The notes beneath the pieces were generated by a model. The model saw only the letters and a program-made list of their open reading frames with translations, ran no database searches and was not told the DNA's origin. Made by a program: the position numbers and the translations under genes. From an uncultured Eubacteriales bacterium (lineage in GTDB: Bacteria > Bacillota > Clostridia > Monoglobales > Monoglobaceae), in the NCBI GenBank assembly GCA_958352815.1, contig CATWQA010000001.1:1-64000 (forward strand): 64,000 nucleotides of DNA. The letters run 5' to 3'. Of this stretch, positions 17,978-26,386 are shown piece by piece (position 1 is the first letter of the stretch; every line of letters starts with the position of its first letter).

Positions 17978-18008
17978 AGAGGCGTATCAATTGTGATACG
18001 TCTCTTTT
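17978..18008 (+). terminator. Terminator of the G5/3D gene
   Basis: A 12-bp stem AGAGGCGTATCA/TGATACGTCTCT with one G-U pair and a short loop, followed by TTT, 17 bases after the stop codon. Confidence 0.85.
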
Positions 18009-18179
18009 GTTATGCTCTGTTTAAAACAGAAAATTTGCCGTTTTAAACAGATGTTTGGTTGTGATTAGTTTAATAATGTCAATTTGTTTTATATTGAGGA
18101 TATAGGGGTGATTTTTTTGATTTGTGCAAATTTCTGCCGACAATAACTAAACCGGAACCACAAATTAAGTAAAATCCAT

Positions 18180-18600
18180 AACCCATATCATTTCGGCATA
18201 AGCTGCCGATGAGCTACGCCCACCCTGTTGCGCTCGCCGCCTCCGCCCCGAGCGCAAATCGTTCTCCCTCCGGGAGAAACGAGTTAGGGGACGTTGTCCC
18301 CTAAAATCCCTGCAATAAACAGTAAACTTATGGAAAATTTATATTATTTTTTGAAAAGACTTTGCAATTAACAGCCCGCACTGTGCGTTTGGGGAGGAGG
18401 GCGGCAAACGCAACGGGGCGGGCGATAGGTACACCAATGTGAGGATATAGAATAACAGGAATTATAATTTAAAAGTAAAGTTTTAGTTATTACACGATAG
18501 TAGGGGTGCAATAAATGGCGCCCCTACGAATTTAATGGGTTTCACATATCCAAAGCTGTTCGTTATGTAAAAACTTTACTTTTATAAAGTAATATCACAA
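18180..18600. repeat. Intergenic palindromic mosaic 6 (K, Q, C, T, G units)
   Basis: Contains an uninterrupted K palindrome (18230-18255), a covariant Q unit (TTCTCCC/GGGAGAA then TTAGGGGAC/GTCCCCTAA, 18259-18303) and a C-unit half (18370-18420). A G unit follows, bounded by 14-bp perfect inverted repeats AAAAGTAAAGTTTT (18471-18484 and 18570-18583). The K copy is the empty site matching U93 copy 2. Between 18010 and 18180 only AT-rich sequence is seen. Confidence 0.85.
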
Positions 18601-18603
18601 ATA

Positions 18604-18638
18604 AAAAATTCCTCAGGGGAGCGCCCTGAGGAATTTTT
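18604..18638. terminator. Terminator of the SLH-protein gene
   Basis: A perfect 15-bp stem AAAAATTCCTCAGGG/CCCTGAGGAATTTTT with a 5-base loop, 16 bases beyond the stop on the minus strand; it would work in both directions. Confidence 0.85.
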
Positions 18639-18653
18639 GATTAAATCCAAATC

Positions 18654-20519
18654 TTATTTGATTGCCTGATAGAGGCCGTACAGCATCTTTGAAGCCTCAG
18701 CTCTTGTGGCTGAATTTACGGGGTTAAAGTTACCCATATCATCTCCGCTTGCTATACCCGCGCTGTACAGATAAGAAACAGCAGTTACCGCATAATCGCT
18801 GATTGCCGCAGAATCCGGGAACTCATGGATTTCAACTGCAGGAGATCCCTGAGTTCTGTGGATAATAACCGCAATATCCTGTCTGGTGATATAATCTCCT
18901 ACGCCGAAGGTACCGTCGTCACGGCCTGTTATAATTCCGTGCTCAACCGCTGCCGCAATATAGGGAGTGTACCAGTCTCCCGCGTCGTCGCTAAAAGTTG
19001 TTGTTGCGCCGGAATTAACCGTGTATCCCATAACGCCGACAATCATCTTTGCAAACTGCTCACGGGTTACAGGGGACTGGGGATCAAACAAACCGTTACC
19101 CACACCGTTTACAATACCCATATTATAAAGGGCTGTGATTGGCTCCTTCGCCCAGCTTACATTGCCCAGGTCGGTGAAAATCTCGTTGGTGTTTGTTCCT
19201 GTATTTGTATTGCCGCCTATAACATTATTGTTATTATTGCCGCCGCCATATGTACCGCCGCCATATATACCGCCGCCGCCGCCACCGCTCGAATATGAGA
19301 AGTTGGCAACAACAGTCATCACTCCGCCCGAAACATAGTTGGGAATAGAAGCTGCCTTAATTGTTACGGCGTTACCCGATACTGTTAAAGAGCTTCCGTT
19401 CACCTTAAAGCTTGAGAGAGAATATCCGTTCTGAACCTGAATTCTGAACGTCAGAGAGCTTGTTTCGTCATAGTAAACATCCTCTATTGTCTGCTGAGTC
19501 TTTGAGCTGAAACCGTTTATTGTCTCGGAAGCAAGACCCGAAACAACAACTCTGCCGCCCTTGCCCACAGTTACGTCTATGTCGAAATACTCAACGTCCT
19601 CATCGCCGCCCATTGCTTCGGCAAGCTCCTCAAGGAGAGCCATAGTCTCGTCAAGATCCTCCTGAGCATAAATCACTTCATTTCTGGTGGTTACGCTTAC
19701 AATATCGCTTGAAATCTCGGTTCTGAGCTGCTGTCTTGTCTCGTTAAGAGCCGAGAGCTGCTCCTCCGCCGTGCTGATTAAGGATTTCATCTCTCTGATG
19801 TCGCTTGAATCATAGTTTGACGAATTGTTAATATACGTTGAAGTATAATCCTTAATAGTTGTATTTGATGAGCTGTACTGGCTCGAAGCATCGTTGTAGA
19901 GCTCCTCGTCTGTCATCTCGTCAACCGTTGCATAAATAACAATGTTTGACTCGGGCATTTTTATTGTTCTTGAAATCTTATTAATGCTGCTGCCCTTAAT
20001 GCTTGTCTGAGTACCGTCCTCAACCTGATAATATGCCTCGGTGTATCTGTATCCACGGCTTGTATTACCTGTGATTTCAACCTCTTCTCCTGCCGCAGCA
20101 GCAGCAGTAGGTGAGGGAGCGATTGTTGAATAGGGAACCGGGTCTACCGTAATAGAGTACTTGTTGCTCGGTGTTGCGGTTGTCTCCGGTGTTGCCGTTG
20201 CGTCAGGGTCTGCTGTTGCGTCAGGATCCGCTGTCGCGTCAGGTGTTGCTGTCACGTCGGGATCAGCCGTTGTGTCAGGAGTAGCCGTAGCGTCAGGATC
20301 TGCTGTTACGTCAGGTGTTGCTGATGCGTCAGGCTCTGCTGTAGCTGTCGCATCAGGGTCAGCTGTTGCGTCAGGATCCGCTGTAGCCGTTGCATCAGGA
20401 TCGCTGTCAGTTGTGGTTGTAGTAGTTGTTGTTGTGTCAGTATCGGCGAATACTGCCGGCATAACCGAAACCATCATGCACAAAGCAATCGCCAAAGCTA
20501 AGCTTTTAAAGTATTTCAT
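18654..20519 (-). CDS. Secreted SLH-domain surface protein with low-complexity linker
   Basis: The 621-residue protein has a signal peptide (1-26), a low-complexity linker built of DPDATA/TPDATA-like hexads (about 30-125), a central region with possible coiled coil (about 205-300) and a second globular part (about 300-410). A Gly-rich stretch (SGGGGGGIYGGG) is followed by three C-terminal SLH domains (about 445-620), which would anchor it non-covalently to secondary cell-wall polymer. The function of the middle is unknown. ATG 20519 follows AGGAGG; a TTG two codons earlier is rejected. The promoter reads TTGACT-N17-TAAAAC (20589-20561). Confidence 0.85.
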   Translation of the reverse strand: MKYFKSLALAIALCMMVSVMPAVFADTDTTTTTTTTTDSDPDATATADPDATADPDATATAEPDASATPDVTADPDATATPDTTADPDVTATPDATADPDATADPDATATPETTATPSNKYSITVDPVPYSTIAPSPTAAAAAGEEVEITGNTSRGYRYTEAYYQVEDGTQTSIKGSSINKISRTIKMPESNIVIYATVDEMTDEELYNDASSQYSSSNTTIKDYTSTYINNSSNYDSSDIREMKSLISTAEEQLSALNETRQQLRTEISSDIVSVTTRNEVIYAQEDLDETMALLEELAEAMGGDEDVEYFDIDVTVGKGGRVVVSGLASETINGFSSKTQQTIEDVYYDETSSLTFRIQVQNGYSLSSFKVNGSSLTVSGNAVTIKAASIPNYVSGGVMTVVANFSYSSGGGGGGIYGGGTYGGGNNNNNVIGGNTNTGTNTNEIFTDLGNVSWAKEPITALYNMGIVNGVGNGLFDPQSPVTREQFAKMIVGVMGYTVNSGATTTFSDDAGDWYTPYIAAAVEHGIITGRDDGTFGVGDYITRQDIAVIIHRTQGSPAVEIHEFPDSAAISDYAVTAVSYLYSAGIASGDDMGNFNPVNSATRAEASKMLYGLYQAIK

Positions 20520-20560
20520 AATCAATCCTCCTAATAAAATTTGAAAATACTACACCCTAT

Positions 20561-20589
20561 GTTTTACCACAGATTTCGCAATAAGTCAA
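20561..20589 (-). promoter_or_regulatory. Promoter of the SLH-protein gene
   Basis: Minus-strand TTGACT (20589-20584) and TAAAAC (20566-20561), spacer 17 bases, about 40 bases upstream of the start codon. Confidence 0.6.
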
Positions 20590-20644
20590 GACAATTCTCC
20601 AATTGTTATACAAAAGAAACAAATGTAATTTATGGAAAAGTTAA

Positions 20645-21040
20645 ATTCATTCGCCCGCCCCGTTGCGCTTGCCCCCTCCTCCCCAAGCACCGGGGCGGGC
20701 AGGGCTCCCGAAAAATCGAAGATTTTTTGGGAAAGAGGAGCGATTGCCCGTAAAAGTGCAGCCTTGCTGAGCAGGCAAGGCGCACGAAAAGGGCATATTG
20801 CGACGACGGCAAAGCCTTTATCAAAATGCGAGGGGCTTTGGATATTTGCAAATCATTACGGTGTAGGGGGCGGCTTCCCAGACGCCCCGAGCCCTTATTA
20901 ACAATAAATATCATATTATGTGGATTTGGGATTTTCCTTAATTCAAAGTACCTGGTATTTTATATAATTACATTGGTTTGTTGGCGGGCGCAATAAATGG
21001 CGCCCCTACGAATTTTATAGGTTACAGATACTCCAATTTC
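20645..21040. repeat. Intergenic palindromic mosaic 7 (C, F, S, G, T units)
   Basis: A C-unit hairpin (20651-20701), an F unit (CCCGAAAAATC/GATTTTTTGGG at 20707-20732 plus the conserved tail to 20812), an S-unit right end (20815-20827), a G unit (20863-20888), a T unit (20905-20970) and a second G-type hairpin (20982-21010) follow each other without a gene. Confidence 0.85.
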
Positions 21041-21046
21041 ATTTGC

Positions 21047-21075
21047 AAAAAAGAGGGCGGGGAAAATCCCCGCCC
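21047..21075 (-). terminator. Terminator of the ctsR-clpC operon
   Basis: On the minus strand, GGGCGGGGA/TCCCCGCCC followed by TCTTTTTT, 9 bases past the clpC stop. Confidence 0.88.
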
Positions 21076-21083
21076 ATATCAAA

Positions 21084-23579
21084 TTATGCTTTGGGTTCGC
21101 AGTCAAACTTGCCGTCCTTAACGTCCACCGTTACGCTGTTGCCGGGCTTAATTTTGCCCTCCAGCATACGCTCCGCTATCATGTCCTCAATATCCGACTG
21201 GATCGCCCGCCTGAGAGGTCTTGCGCCGTAGTTATCGTCAAAGCCGTTCTCGGCTATCTTTTCTATGGCAGCGTCTGTAAACTCAACGGCTATGCCGTTG
21301 TCCTCCAGCCTCTTTGCAAGCACCTCCAGCATCTTGCCGGCTATGGCCTTGATGTTCTCGCGGGTTAGCTTATGGAACACGATAATCTCGTCAATTCTGT
21401 TAAGGAACTCGGGCTTAAACGCCTTTTTCAGCTCGCCCATAACGTCCTCTTTAATCTGCGCGTAATCCCGCTCCTTCTCCTTTTCAGCGTCTGCCGCCGC
21501 AAAGCCCAGGGGCTTGCTGCCGCCGCCTGTGATTAATCTTGCGCCCAGGTTTGAGGTCATAATTATAATCGTGTTTCTGAAATCCACACGTCTGCCCTGG
21601 CTGTCGGTCAATATTCCGTCCTCAAGAATTTGGAGCAGGATATTGAACACATCGGGATGAGCCTTTTCTATCTCGTCAAACAGGATTACCGAATAGGGCT
21701 TAGTTCTGACCTTATCGGTAAGCTGTCCGCCCTCGTCATAGCCCACATATCCCGGAGGTGAGCCTACCAGTCTTGAAACCGAGTGCTTCTCCATGTATTC
21801 GGACATATCAACGCGGATAACCGAGTCCTCATCGCCGAACATCGCCTCCGCAAGAGCCTTTGACAGCTCCGTTTTACCGACGCCTGTGGGACCCAGGAAG
21901 ATAAATGAGCCTATAGGTCTCTTGGGATCCTTAAGACCCACTCTGCCTCGCCTTATAGCCTTGGCAACCGCCGTTACCGCCTCGTCCTGCCCAACCACAC
22001 GGTTATGCAGAATTTCTTCCAGCTTAAGCAGTCTCTCGCTTTCGGTCTCCTCCAAATTCTTAACGGGAATACCCGTCCACAGGGACACAATCTCGGCTAT
22101 TTCATTTTCGGTTACTTCCTTTGCCGCATCTGAGTTGTCGTTTGTCCAATCCTCCTTGGTCTTACGCAGCTCCTCCCGAAGCTCCTTTTCCTTGTCTCTC
22201 AGCTTTGCCGCCTTTTCGTATTCCTGAGTGGTGATTGCCGACTCCTTCTCGGTCTTTACGGCTTCAATCTTCTGCTCCAGCTCGCGCACGTCGGGGGGAG
22301 CCGTCATGCTCTTCAGCTTTAATCTTGAGGCCGCCTCGTCAACCAAATCTATTGCCTTATCCGGCAGGAATCTATCGGAGATATATCTGGTAGACAGGGT
22401 TACCGCCGCCTCCAAAGCCTTGTCGGAAATCTTCACCCTGTGGTGAGCCTCATACTTATCTCTGATACCCTTCAGGATTTCTAGCGCCTCCTCAGGGGTG
22501 GGCTCGTCAAGGGTTATGGGCTGGAAACGTCTTTCAAGGGCGGCGTCCTTTTCAATATACTTGCGGTATTCTCCCAGAGTTGTCGCGCCGACAATCTGAA
22601 TTTCTCCTCTTGACAGAGCGGGCTTTAAGATGTTTGCCGCGTCGATTGCGCCCTCTGCCGCTCCCGCACCGATAATGGTGTGGATTTCGTCAATAAAGAG
22701 AATAATCTTTCCCGACTTCGCAACCTCCTCCATTGCCTTTTTCAGTCTTTCCTCAAACTCGCCTCTGTACTTAGCTCCCGCAAGCATTGAGGACATTTCA
22801 AGGGTGATAACCCTCTTGTCCTTTAGAATTTCGGGAACCTGACCGCTTGCTATTTTCTGAGCCAAACCCTCTGCCACAGCCGTCTTACCAACGCCCGGCT
22901 CGCCTATAAGGCAAGGATTGTTCTTTGAACGTCTGCTCAAAATCTGGATAACCCTTTCTATCGCCTTATCTCTGCCGATAATCGGGTCAAGCTTACCCTC
23001 TCTTGCCATTTGAGTCAAGTCCTTGCCGAACTTCATCAGGGTGGGGCAGTCGTCCCGCTTGCCCCTATGGCTGTGCTTAACGGGCTCGCCGCCCACCTGA
23101 TAGCCGCCGTACTGACCGTCTGCGCCGATAGCGTCCCCTTCCTCATCGCTGAGCATGTTTATAACATCCGAATACAGCTTCTGGGGGTTGGCGTTCAGGG
23201 TTATCATGATTTTTGAGGCTATGCTTCCCGTTTCACGGAGCAGAGCAATAAGCAGGTGCTCTGTTCCCACGTAGTTATGTCCCAGCCGTCTTGCCTCAAC
23301 CGCGCTGCGCTCTATAACGTACTTGGTTCTGGGAGTAAAGCTGCTTGGGGGCTGGTTTACGGGTGTTCCCGTCTCAATCATGCTCTTGATTACATCCAAC
23401 ACATTATCCTCATTAATATCGTTGGACTCGAGGATTTTAGCGGCAACGCCGTCACCCTCCTTTATCAAGCCCAAAAGCATATGCTCTGTTCCCACATAAT
23501 TATGCCCAAGCTCCATTGCGCTCTCCGCAGCCAGGTTAATGGCATTCTGGGCGCTCTCCGTAAATCTGTTTTCAAACAT
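21084..23579 (-). CDS. clpC: ClpC AAA+ unfoldase
   Basis: The 831-residue HSP100 protein has two N-terminal Clp repeats (about 5-140), a first ATPase domain with GEPGVGKTAVAEGL (Walker A), a middle domain with a UVR motif (TTQEYEKAAKLRDKEKELREEL) and a second ATPase domain with GPTGVGKTELSKAL. It unfolds proteins for the ClpP protease, and in Firmicutes recognises arginine-phosphorylated substrates made by McsB. The ATG starts 2 bases after the mcsB stop; an in-frame GTG nine bases upstream sits too close to the ribosome site. It is the last gene of the CtsR regulon operon. Confidence 0.96.
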   Translation of the reverse strand: MFENRFTESAQNAINLAAESAMELGHNYVGTEHMLLGLIKEGDGVAAKILESNDINEDNVLDVIKSMIETGTPVNQPPSSFTPRTKYVIERSAVEARRLGHNYVGTEHLLIALLRETGSIASKIMITLNANPQKLYSDVINMLSDEEGDAIGADGQYGGYQVGGEPVKHSHRGKRDDCPTLMKFGKDLTQMAREGKLDPIIGRDKAIERVIQILSRRSKNNPCLIGEPGVGKTAVAEGLAQKIASGQVPEILKDKRVITLEMSSMLAGAKYRGEFEERLKKAMEEVAKSGKIILFIDEIHTIIGAGAAEGAIDAANILKPALSRGEIQIVGATTLGEYRKYIEKDAALERRFQPITLDEPTPEEALEILKGIRDKYEAHHRVKISDKALEAAVTLSTRYISDRFLPDKAIDLVDEAASRLKLKSMTAPPDVRELEQKIEAVKTEKESAITTQEYEKAAKLRDKEKELREELRKTKEDWTNDNSDAAKEVTENEIAEIVSLWTGIPVKNLEETESERLLKLEEILHNRVVGQDEAVTAVAKAIRRGRVGLKDPKRPIGSFIFLGPTGVGKTELSKALAEAMFGDEDSVIRVDMSEYMEKHSVSRLVGSPPGYVGYDEGGQLTDKVRTKPYSVILFDEIEKAHPDVFNILLQILEDGILTDSQGRRVDFRNTIIIMTSNLGARLITGGGSKPLGFAAADAEKEKERDYAQIKEDVMGELKKAFKPEFLNRIDEIIVFHKLTRENIKAIAGKMLEVLAKRLEDNGIAVEFTDAAIEKIAENGFDDNYGARPLRRAIQSDIEDMIAERMLEGKIKPGNSVTVDVKDGKFDCEPKA

Positions 23580-23581
23580 AA

Positions 23582-24619
23582 TTAACACATCCTCTCTCTG
23601 ATTATCTCTCCCCGCTTTAAGTCGCGGGAGAGCTCGTTTGCTGTATTGTAATTTTTAATAATATTGGCAGGCAGTATGGAATAAGTAATTTCGTTTAGCT
23701 GCTCATAGCCTATGTCCTTTATTATGCCCAGGGCAACGCCCAAACGCACATCCGACAACCGTTTCATCGCCTCGTGAGTGGTGACTATAACGGCGTTCTT
23801 TAAAATTCCGCAGGAACGCATAATCCTGTCTTCAACTCTGTACTTGTCGTTTTTGTAAAGCAGCTTTCTCAGCTCCCGCTCGTTAGTTATAACCTCGGAC
23901 ACCAGCTGCTTGAGTCTCTCGGCGATTTCCTGCTCGGTCATGCCCAAGGTCAGCTGATTTGAAATCTGGAATATATTGCCCAGCCCCTTTGAGCCCTCGC
24001 CGTATATTCCCCGAACCGTTAAGCCCAGCTGGGAAAGAGAGCCCGCAAGCTCGTTGAACTTTCCCGTCAGCACATATCCCGGCAGGTGTACCATAACCGA
24101 AACTCTGAGACCTGTTCCCGCATTTGTGGGGCAGCAGGTCAGGTAACCGAAGTCCTCATCAAAGGCGTAGTCCAGCTTTTCTTCAATCACGTCGTCAAGC
24201 AGGTTGGCGTTCTCAAAACACTTGTCAATGTCCAATCCCGCCTCCATACACTGTATTCTCAGGTGATCCTCCTCGTTAATCATAATGCTGACCCTGCTGT
24301 CTCCGCTGAGGATAAGACCGCGCTTTTTGCTGTCGTCAATCATCTGGGGACTGATTAGGTGGCACTCGGATATAGCCTGCTTCTCATAATCCTTCATGTT
24401 GGACAGGTCGATATATTTAAGGTTCATTTCCTTAATGCTTTGGTGCCGCTCTGTGTCCCCCTCAATATTTGTGAGGGCGTCCGTGCACCTGTCTATAACC
24501 TCCGCCTGCTGCTTTCCCGAGGCAGCCAAGGGGAAGGGCAAGCCCTTTATGTTTCTGGCAAGTCTCACGCGGGAGGACAGAACAACGTCCCCCTCGTTAC
24601 CGTAATTGTTATACCACAT
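23582..24619 (-). CDS. mcsB: Protein arginine kinase McsB
   Basis: This 345-residue protein is the phosphagen-kinase-like protein arginine kinase. Visible signatures are SSRVRLARNIKGLPFP (ATP-site arginines), EEDHLRIQC, CPTNAGTGLRVSVMVHLPGY and the C-terminal phosphoarginine-binding region. McsB marks misfolded proteins, and CtsR itself under stress, with phosphoarginine for ClpCP degradation. Its GGGGAGG ribosome site lies inside the mcsA 3' end; mcsA stops 3 bases upstream. Confidence 0.95.
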   Translation of the reverse strand: MWYNNYGNEGDVVLSSRVRLARNIKGLPFPLAASGKQQAEVIDRCTDALTNIEGDTERHQSIKEMNLKYIDLSNMKDYEKQAISECHLISPQMIDDSKKRGLILSGDSRVSIMINEEDHLRIQCMEAGLDIDKCFENANLLDDVIEEKLDYAFDEDFGYLTCCPTNAGTGLRVSVMVHLPGYVLTGKFNELAGSLSQLGLTVRGIYGEGSKGLGNIFQISNQLTLGMTEQEIAERLKQLVSEVITNERELRKLLYKNDKYRVEDRIMRSCGILKNAVIVTTHEAMKRLSDVRLGVALGIIKDIGYEQLNEITYSILPANIIKNYNTANELSRDLKRGEIIRERMC

Positions 24620-24622
24620 ATC

Positions 24623-25144
24623 TTACGCCTCCCCTTTCAGTTCGTTAATCTCATCTCTGATTTTTGCCGCTTTTTCAAATTCCTGCTTCTGCACTGCCGC
24701 GTCAAGCTGAGCCTTGAGCCGTTCCAGCTTTCTGCTGTTTTTAAGAGCTCCGCCGCCGCGCTCGGGAATTTTCCCCACGTGCTCATAGGTGCCGTGAATT
24801 TGCCTGAGAGGTCTTAAAAGCCTGTCGTGAAAGGTTTTGTAACAGTCTCCGCAGCCCAGCTTTCCCTTTGAGACAAATGCCTCGTAGGTCATGCCGCAGC
24901 TTGGGCACTTGCTGACCGCCTTTAAAATCTCAGGCTCGCCCACTCCCTGAAGATGGCTCGCCAGGTTATAAAAGGCGGAGGTCAAATTTCCAAGGCCTGC
25001 GTTATCATACATTGAGCCGGGGACTATGCTGTCCGCGACCTGCTTTGCGCAGCTGTGACATACGTGCAGCTTGCTCTTCTTCCCGTTTATATTGCAGTAA
25101 AGCTCCTCCACTGCTTCATTATTGCCACACATCTGACATTTCAT
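24623..25144 (-). CDS. mcsA: McsA, zinc-binding activator of McsB
   Basis: The 173-residue protein has four CxxC pairs (CQMC, CHSC, CPSC, CGDC) forming two zinc fingers, and a C-terminal UVR motif (AVQKQEFEKAAKIRDEINEL) shared with ClpC and UvrB. It activates the McsB kinase and couples the system to redox and heat stress. ATG 25144 is used, 8 bases after AAAGGA; a TTG three codons upstream is rejected. Confidence 0.94.
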   Translation of the reverse strand: MKCQMCGNNEAVEELYCNINGKKSKLHVCHSCAKQVADSIVPGSMYDNAGLGNLTSAFYNLASHLQGVGEPEILKAVSKCPSCGMTYEAFVSKGKLGCGDCYKTFHDRLLRPLRQIHGTYEHVGKIPERGGGALKNSRKLERLKAQLDAAVQKQEFEKAAKIRDEINELKGEA

Positions 25145-25167
25145 AATTATCAATCCTTTCTCAATTC

Positions 25168-25620
25168 TTACGCAATCGATACCAATATATTTTTCAGTAT
25201 GCCCGCTCTTATTTGGTCTTGTGCGGGCTGCTTGAGAGGGAGCGCCTTTTCCGTCAGGGCGCTTACTATTATTTTTGCCTCTCTGCGGTCAAGCAAGTCG
25301 TAATCAAGACAATTTTTAACTATGGCGCAGGCGTCGGTATAGGTTATGCTGTTCCCCACCGCGTTTATGACGTGCATAAGACTTGTGCTCTTATCACCCA
25401 GGGAAACACGGGTTATCTTTACATAGCCTCCGCCTCCTCTGCGGCTCTCAACCAAGTAACCCCGTTCCGGAGAAAACCTGGTTGATATAACGTAGTTTAT
25501 CTGTGACGGCACGCAGCTGAATTTGTCAGCCAGCGCATTTCTCTTAAATTCAATTTCCCCGCCGTCAGCCTCCTTTAGCATTTCGTTTATAAAGTCCTCG
25601 ATAATATTGCTGAGTTTCAC
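25168..25620 (-). CDS. ctsR: CtsR heat-shock repressor
   Basis: The 150-residue repressor has the N-terminal winged helix and the DNA-contacting, heat-sensing glycine-rich wing RRGGGGYVKI (about residues 60-69), then a C-terminal dimer domain. CtsR represses class III heat-shock genes (clp genes) and is removed by McsB/ClpCP. It is the first gene of its own operon, and matching CtsR operator heptads lie immediately upstream at 25669-25698, so autoregulation is strongly supported. Confidence 0.95.
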   Translation of the reverse strand: MKLSNIIEDFINEMLKEADGGEIEFKRNALADKFSCVPSQINYVISTRFSPERGYLVESRRGGGGYVKITRVSLGDKSTSLMHVINAVGNSITYTDACAIVKNCLDYDLLDRREAKIIVSALTEKALPLKQPAQDQIRAGILKNILVSIA

Positions 25621-25668
25621 TTGTTAACCACTTCCTAATTCGCTTTTTACTGTAATCTTAAATTCAAT

Positions 25669-25698
25669 TTTGACTTTGACTTTCTTTGACCTTTGACT
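25669..25698 (-). promoter_or_regulatory. CtsR operator, four heptads, overlapping the start of transcription
   Basis: On the minus strand the core GGTCAAA-GAA-AGTCAAA (25691-25675) is a perfect CtsR box, with an extra AGTCAAA on each side (25698-25692 and 25675-25669). The promoter TTGACA (25728-25723)-N16-TATAAT (25706-25701) is just upstream, so bound CtsR would block open-complex formation or escape. Confidence 0.9.
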
Positions 25699-25700
25699 AT

Positions 25701-25728
25701 ATTATACCACGGTTTTTTAATTTGTCAA
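25701..25728 (-). promoter_or_regulatory. Promoter of the ctsR operon
   Basis: Perfect consensus hexamers TTGACA and TATAAT with a 16-base spacer on the minus strand, directly upstream of the CtsR operator. Confidence 0.85.
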
Positions 25729-25769
25729 GGGGTTTTTAAAAAAATTTTTATAAAATGCGCCGCATTTTA

Positions 25770-26280
25770 TTATTTTCCCATATAATTTATATCCTCACAT
25801 TGGTGAACCTGGCGCCCGCCCCGGAGCACCTGCCCTCTCCTCCTCAGGTGCTCGGGCGGGCGAACAATAGACAAAACCTTTATCAAAGTAAATAGGGTTG
25901 GATATATGTAAATCATTACGATGTAGGGGGCGGATTCCTATACGCCCCGCATATAAACCAATGTTATTATATGAATTAACAGGAATTATGATTTAAATAA
26001 ATTCCCAAATTCGTATAATATAACGCTGACCGTTAATATATTCAGCGGGCGCAGCTGTGACCCAACATCTTTGATGTTGGTTTGCGCTAACTATCCCAAG
26101 TTATACAGAGTAACTAATGTCAATAATGATACAACATTTGTTGCTGATAAAGCGGCGCCCCTACGAATTAAAAGGATTATGTATATATTAAGTATTTTGC
26201 GTTAGCAGAAACCGTTTGTATGGCTCGGGGCGTCTGGGAAGCCGCCCCCTACTATTAAAACTTAACTTTTATACTATATC
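25770..26280. repeat. Intergenic palindromic mosaic 8 (C, S remnant, G, T units, nested U93)
   Basis: Contains a sequence-diverged but paired C unit (GAGCACCTG/CAGGTGCTC within CGCCCGCCCC...GGGCGGGCG, 25807-25861), an S-unit right end (25869-25880), a G unit (25923-25949), a T unit (26005-26020), a G-type hairpin split by U93 (26043-26168) and another G unit (26224-26256). There is no gene from 25730 to 26350. Confidence 0.85.
26056..26149 (+). repeat. U93 nested unit, copy 3, inside a G-type hairpin
   Basis: The most diverged U93. Its hairpin is CCAACATC/GATGTTGG, with paired changes relative to CCAACTTC/GAAGTTGG. Flanks CAGCGGGCGCAGC and AAGCGGCGCCCCTACGAAT match the uninterrupted hairpin at 46572-46603; the length difference is 94 bases. 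Confidence 0.85.
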
Positions 26281-26352
26281 CATCTAATTTTACTTAAACA
26301 GTAAATAGCTAACCTCTGCGTTCCTATTCCCTAATCACTAATCGCTACGTTA

Positions 26353-26381
26353 AAAAGGAGCTGCCTTGCGGCAGCCCCTTA
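26353..26381 (-). terminator. Terminator of the pectate lyase gene
   Basis: An 11-bp stem AAGGAGCTGCC/GGCAGCCCCTT (one mismatch) lies just past the stop on the minus strand, followed by a T-rich run. Confidence 0.75.
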
Positions 26382-26386
26382 ATTTG

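Noticed and set aside
20161..20544. Long plus-strand frame rich in Ala, Ser and Val; repeats looking CRISPR-like at low resolution
   Set aside because: It is the antisense of the DPDATA linker of the SLH protein; repeat units are short coding hexads without spacers.
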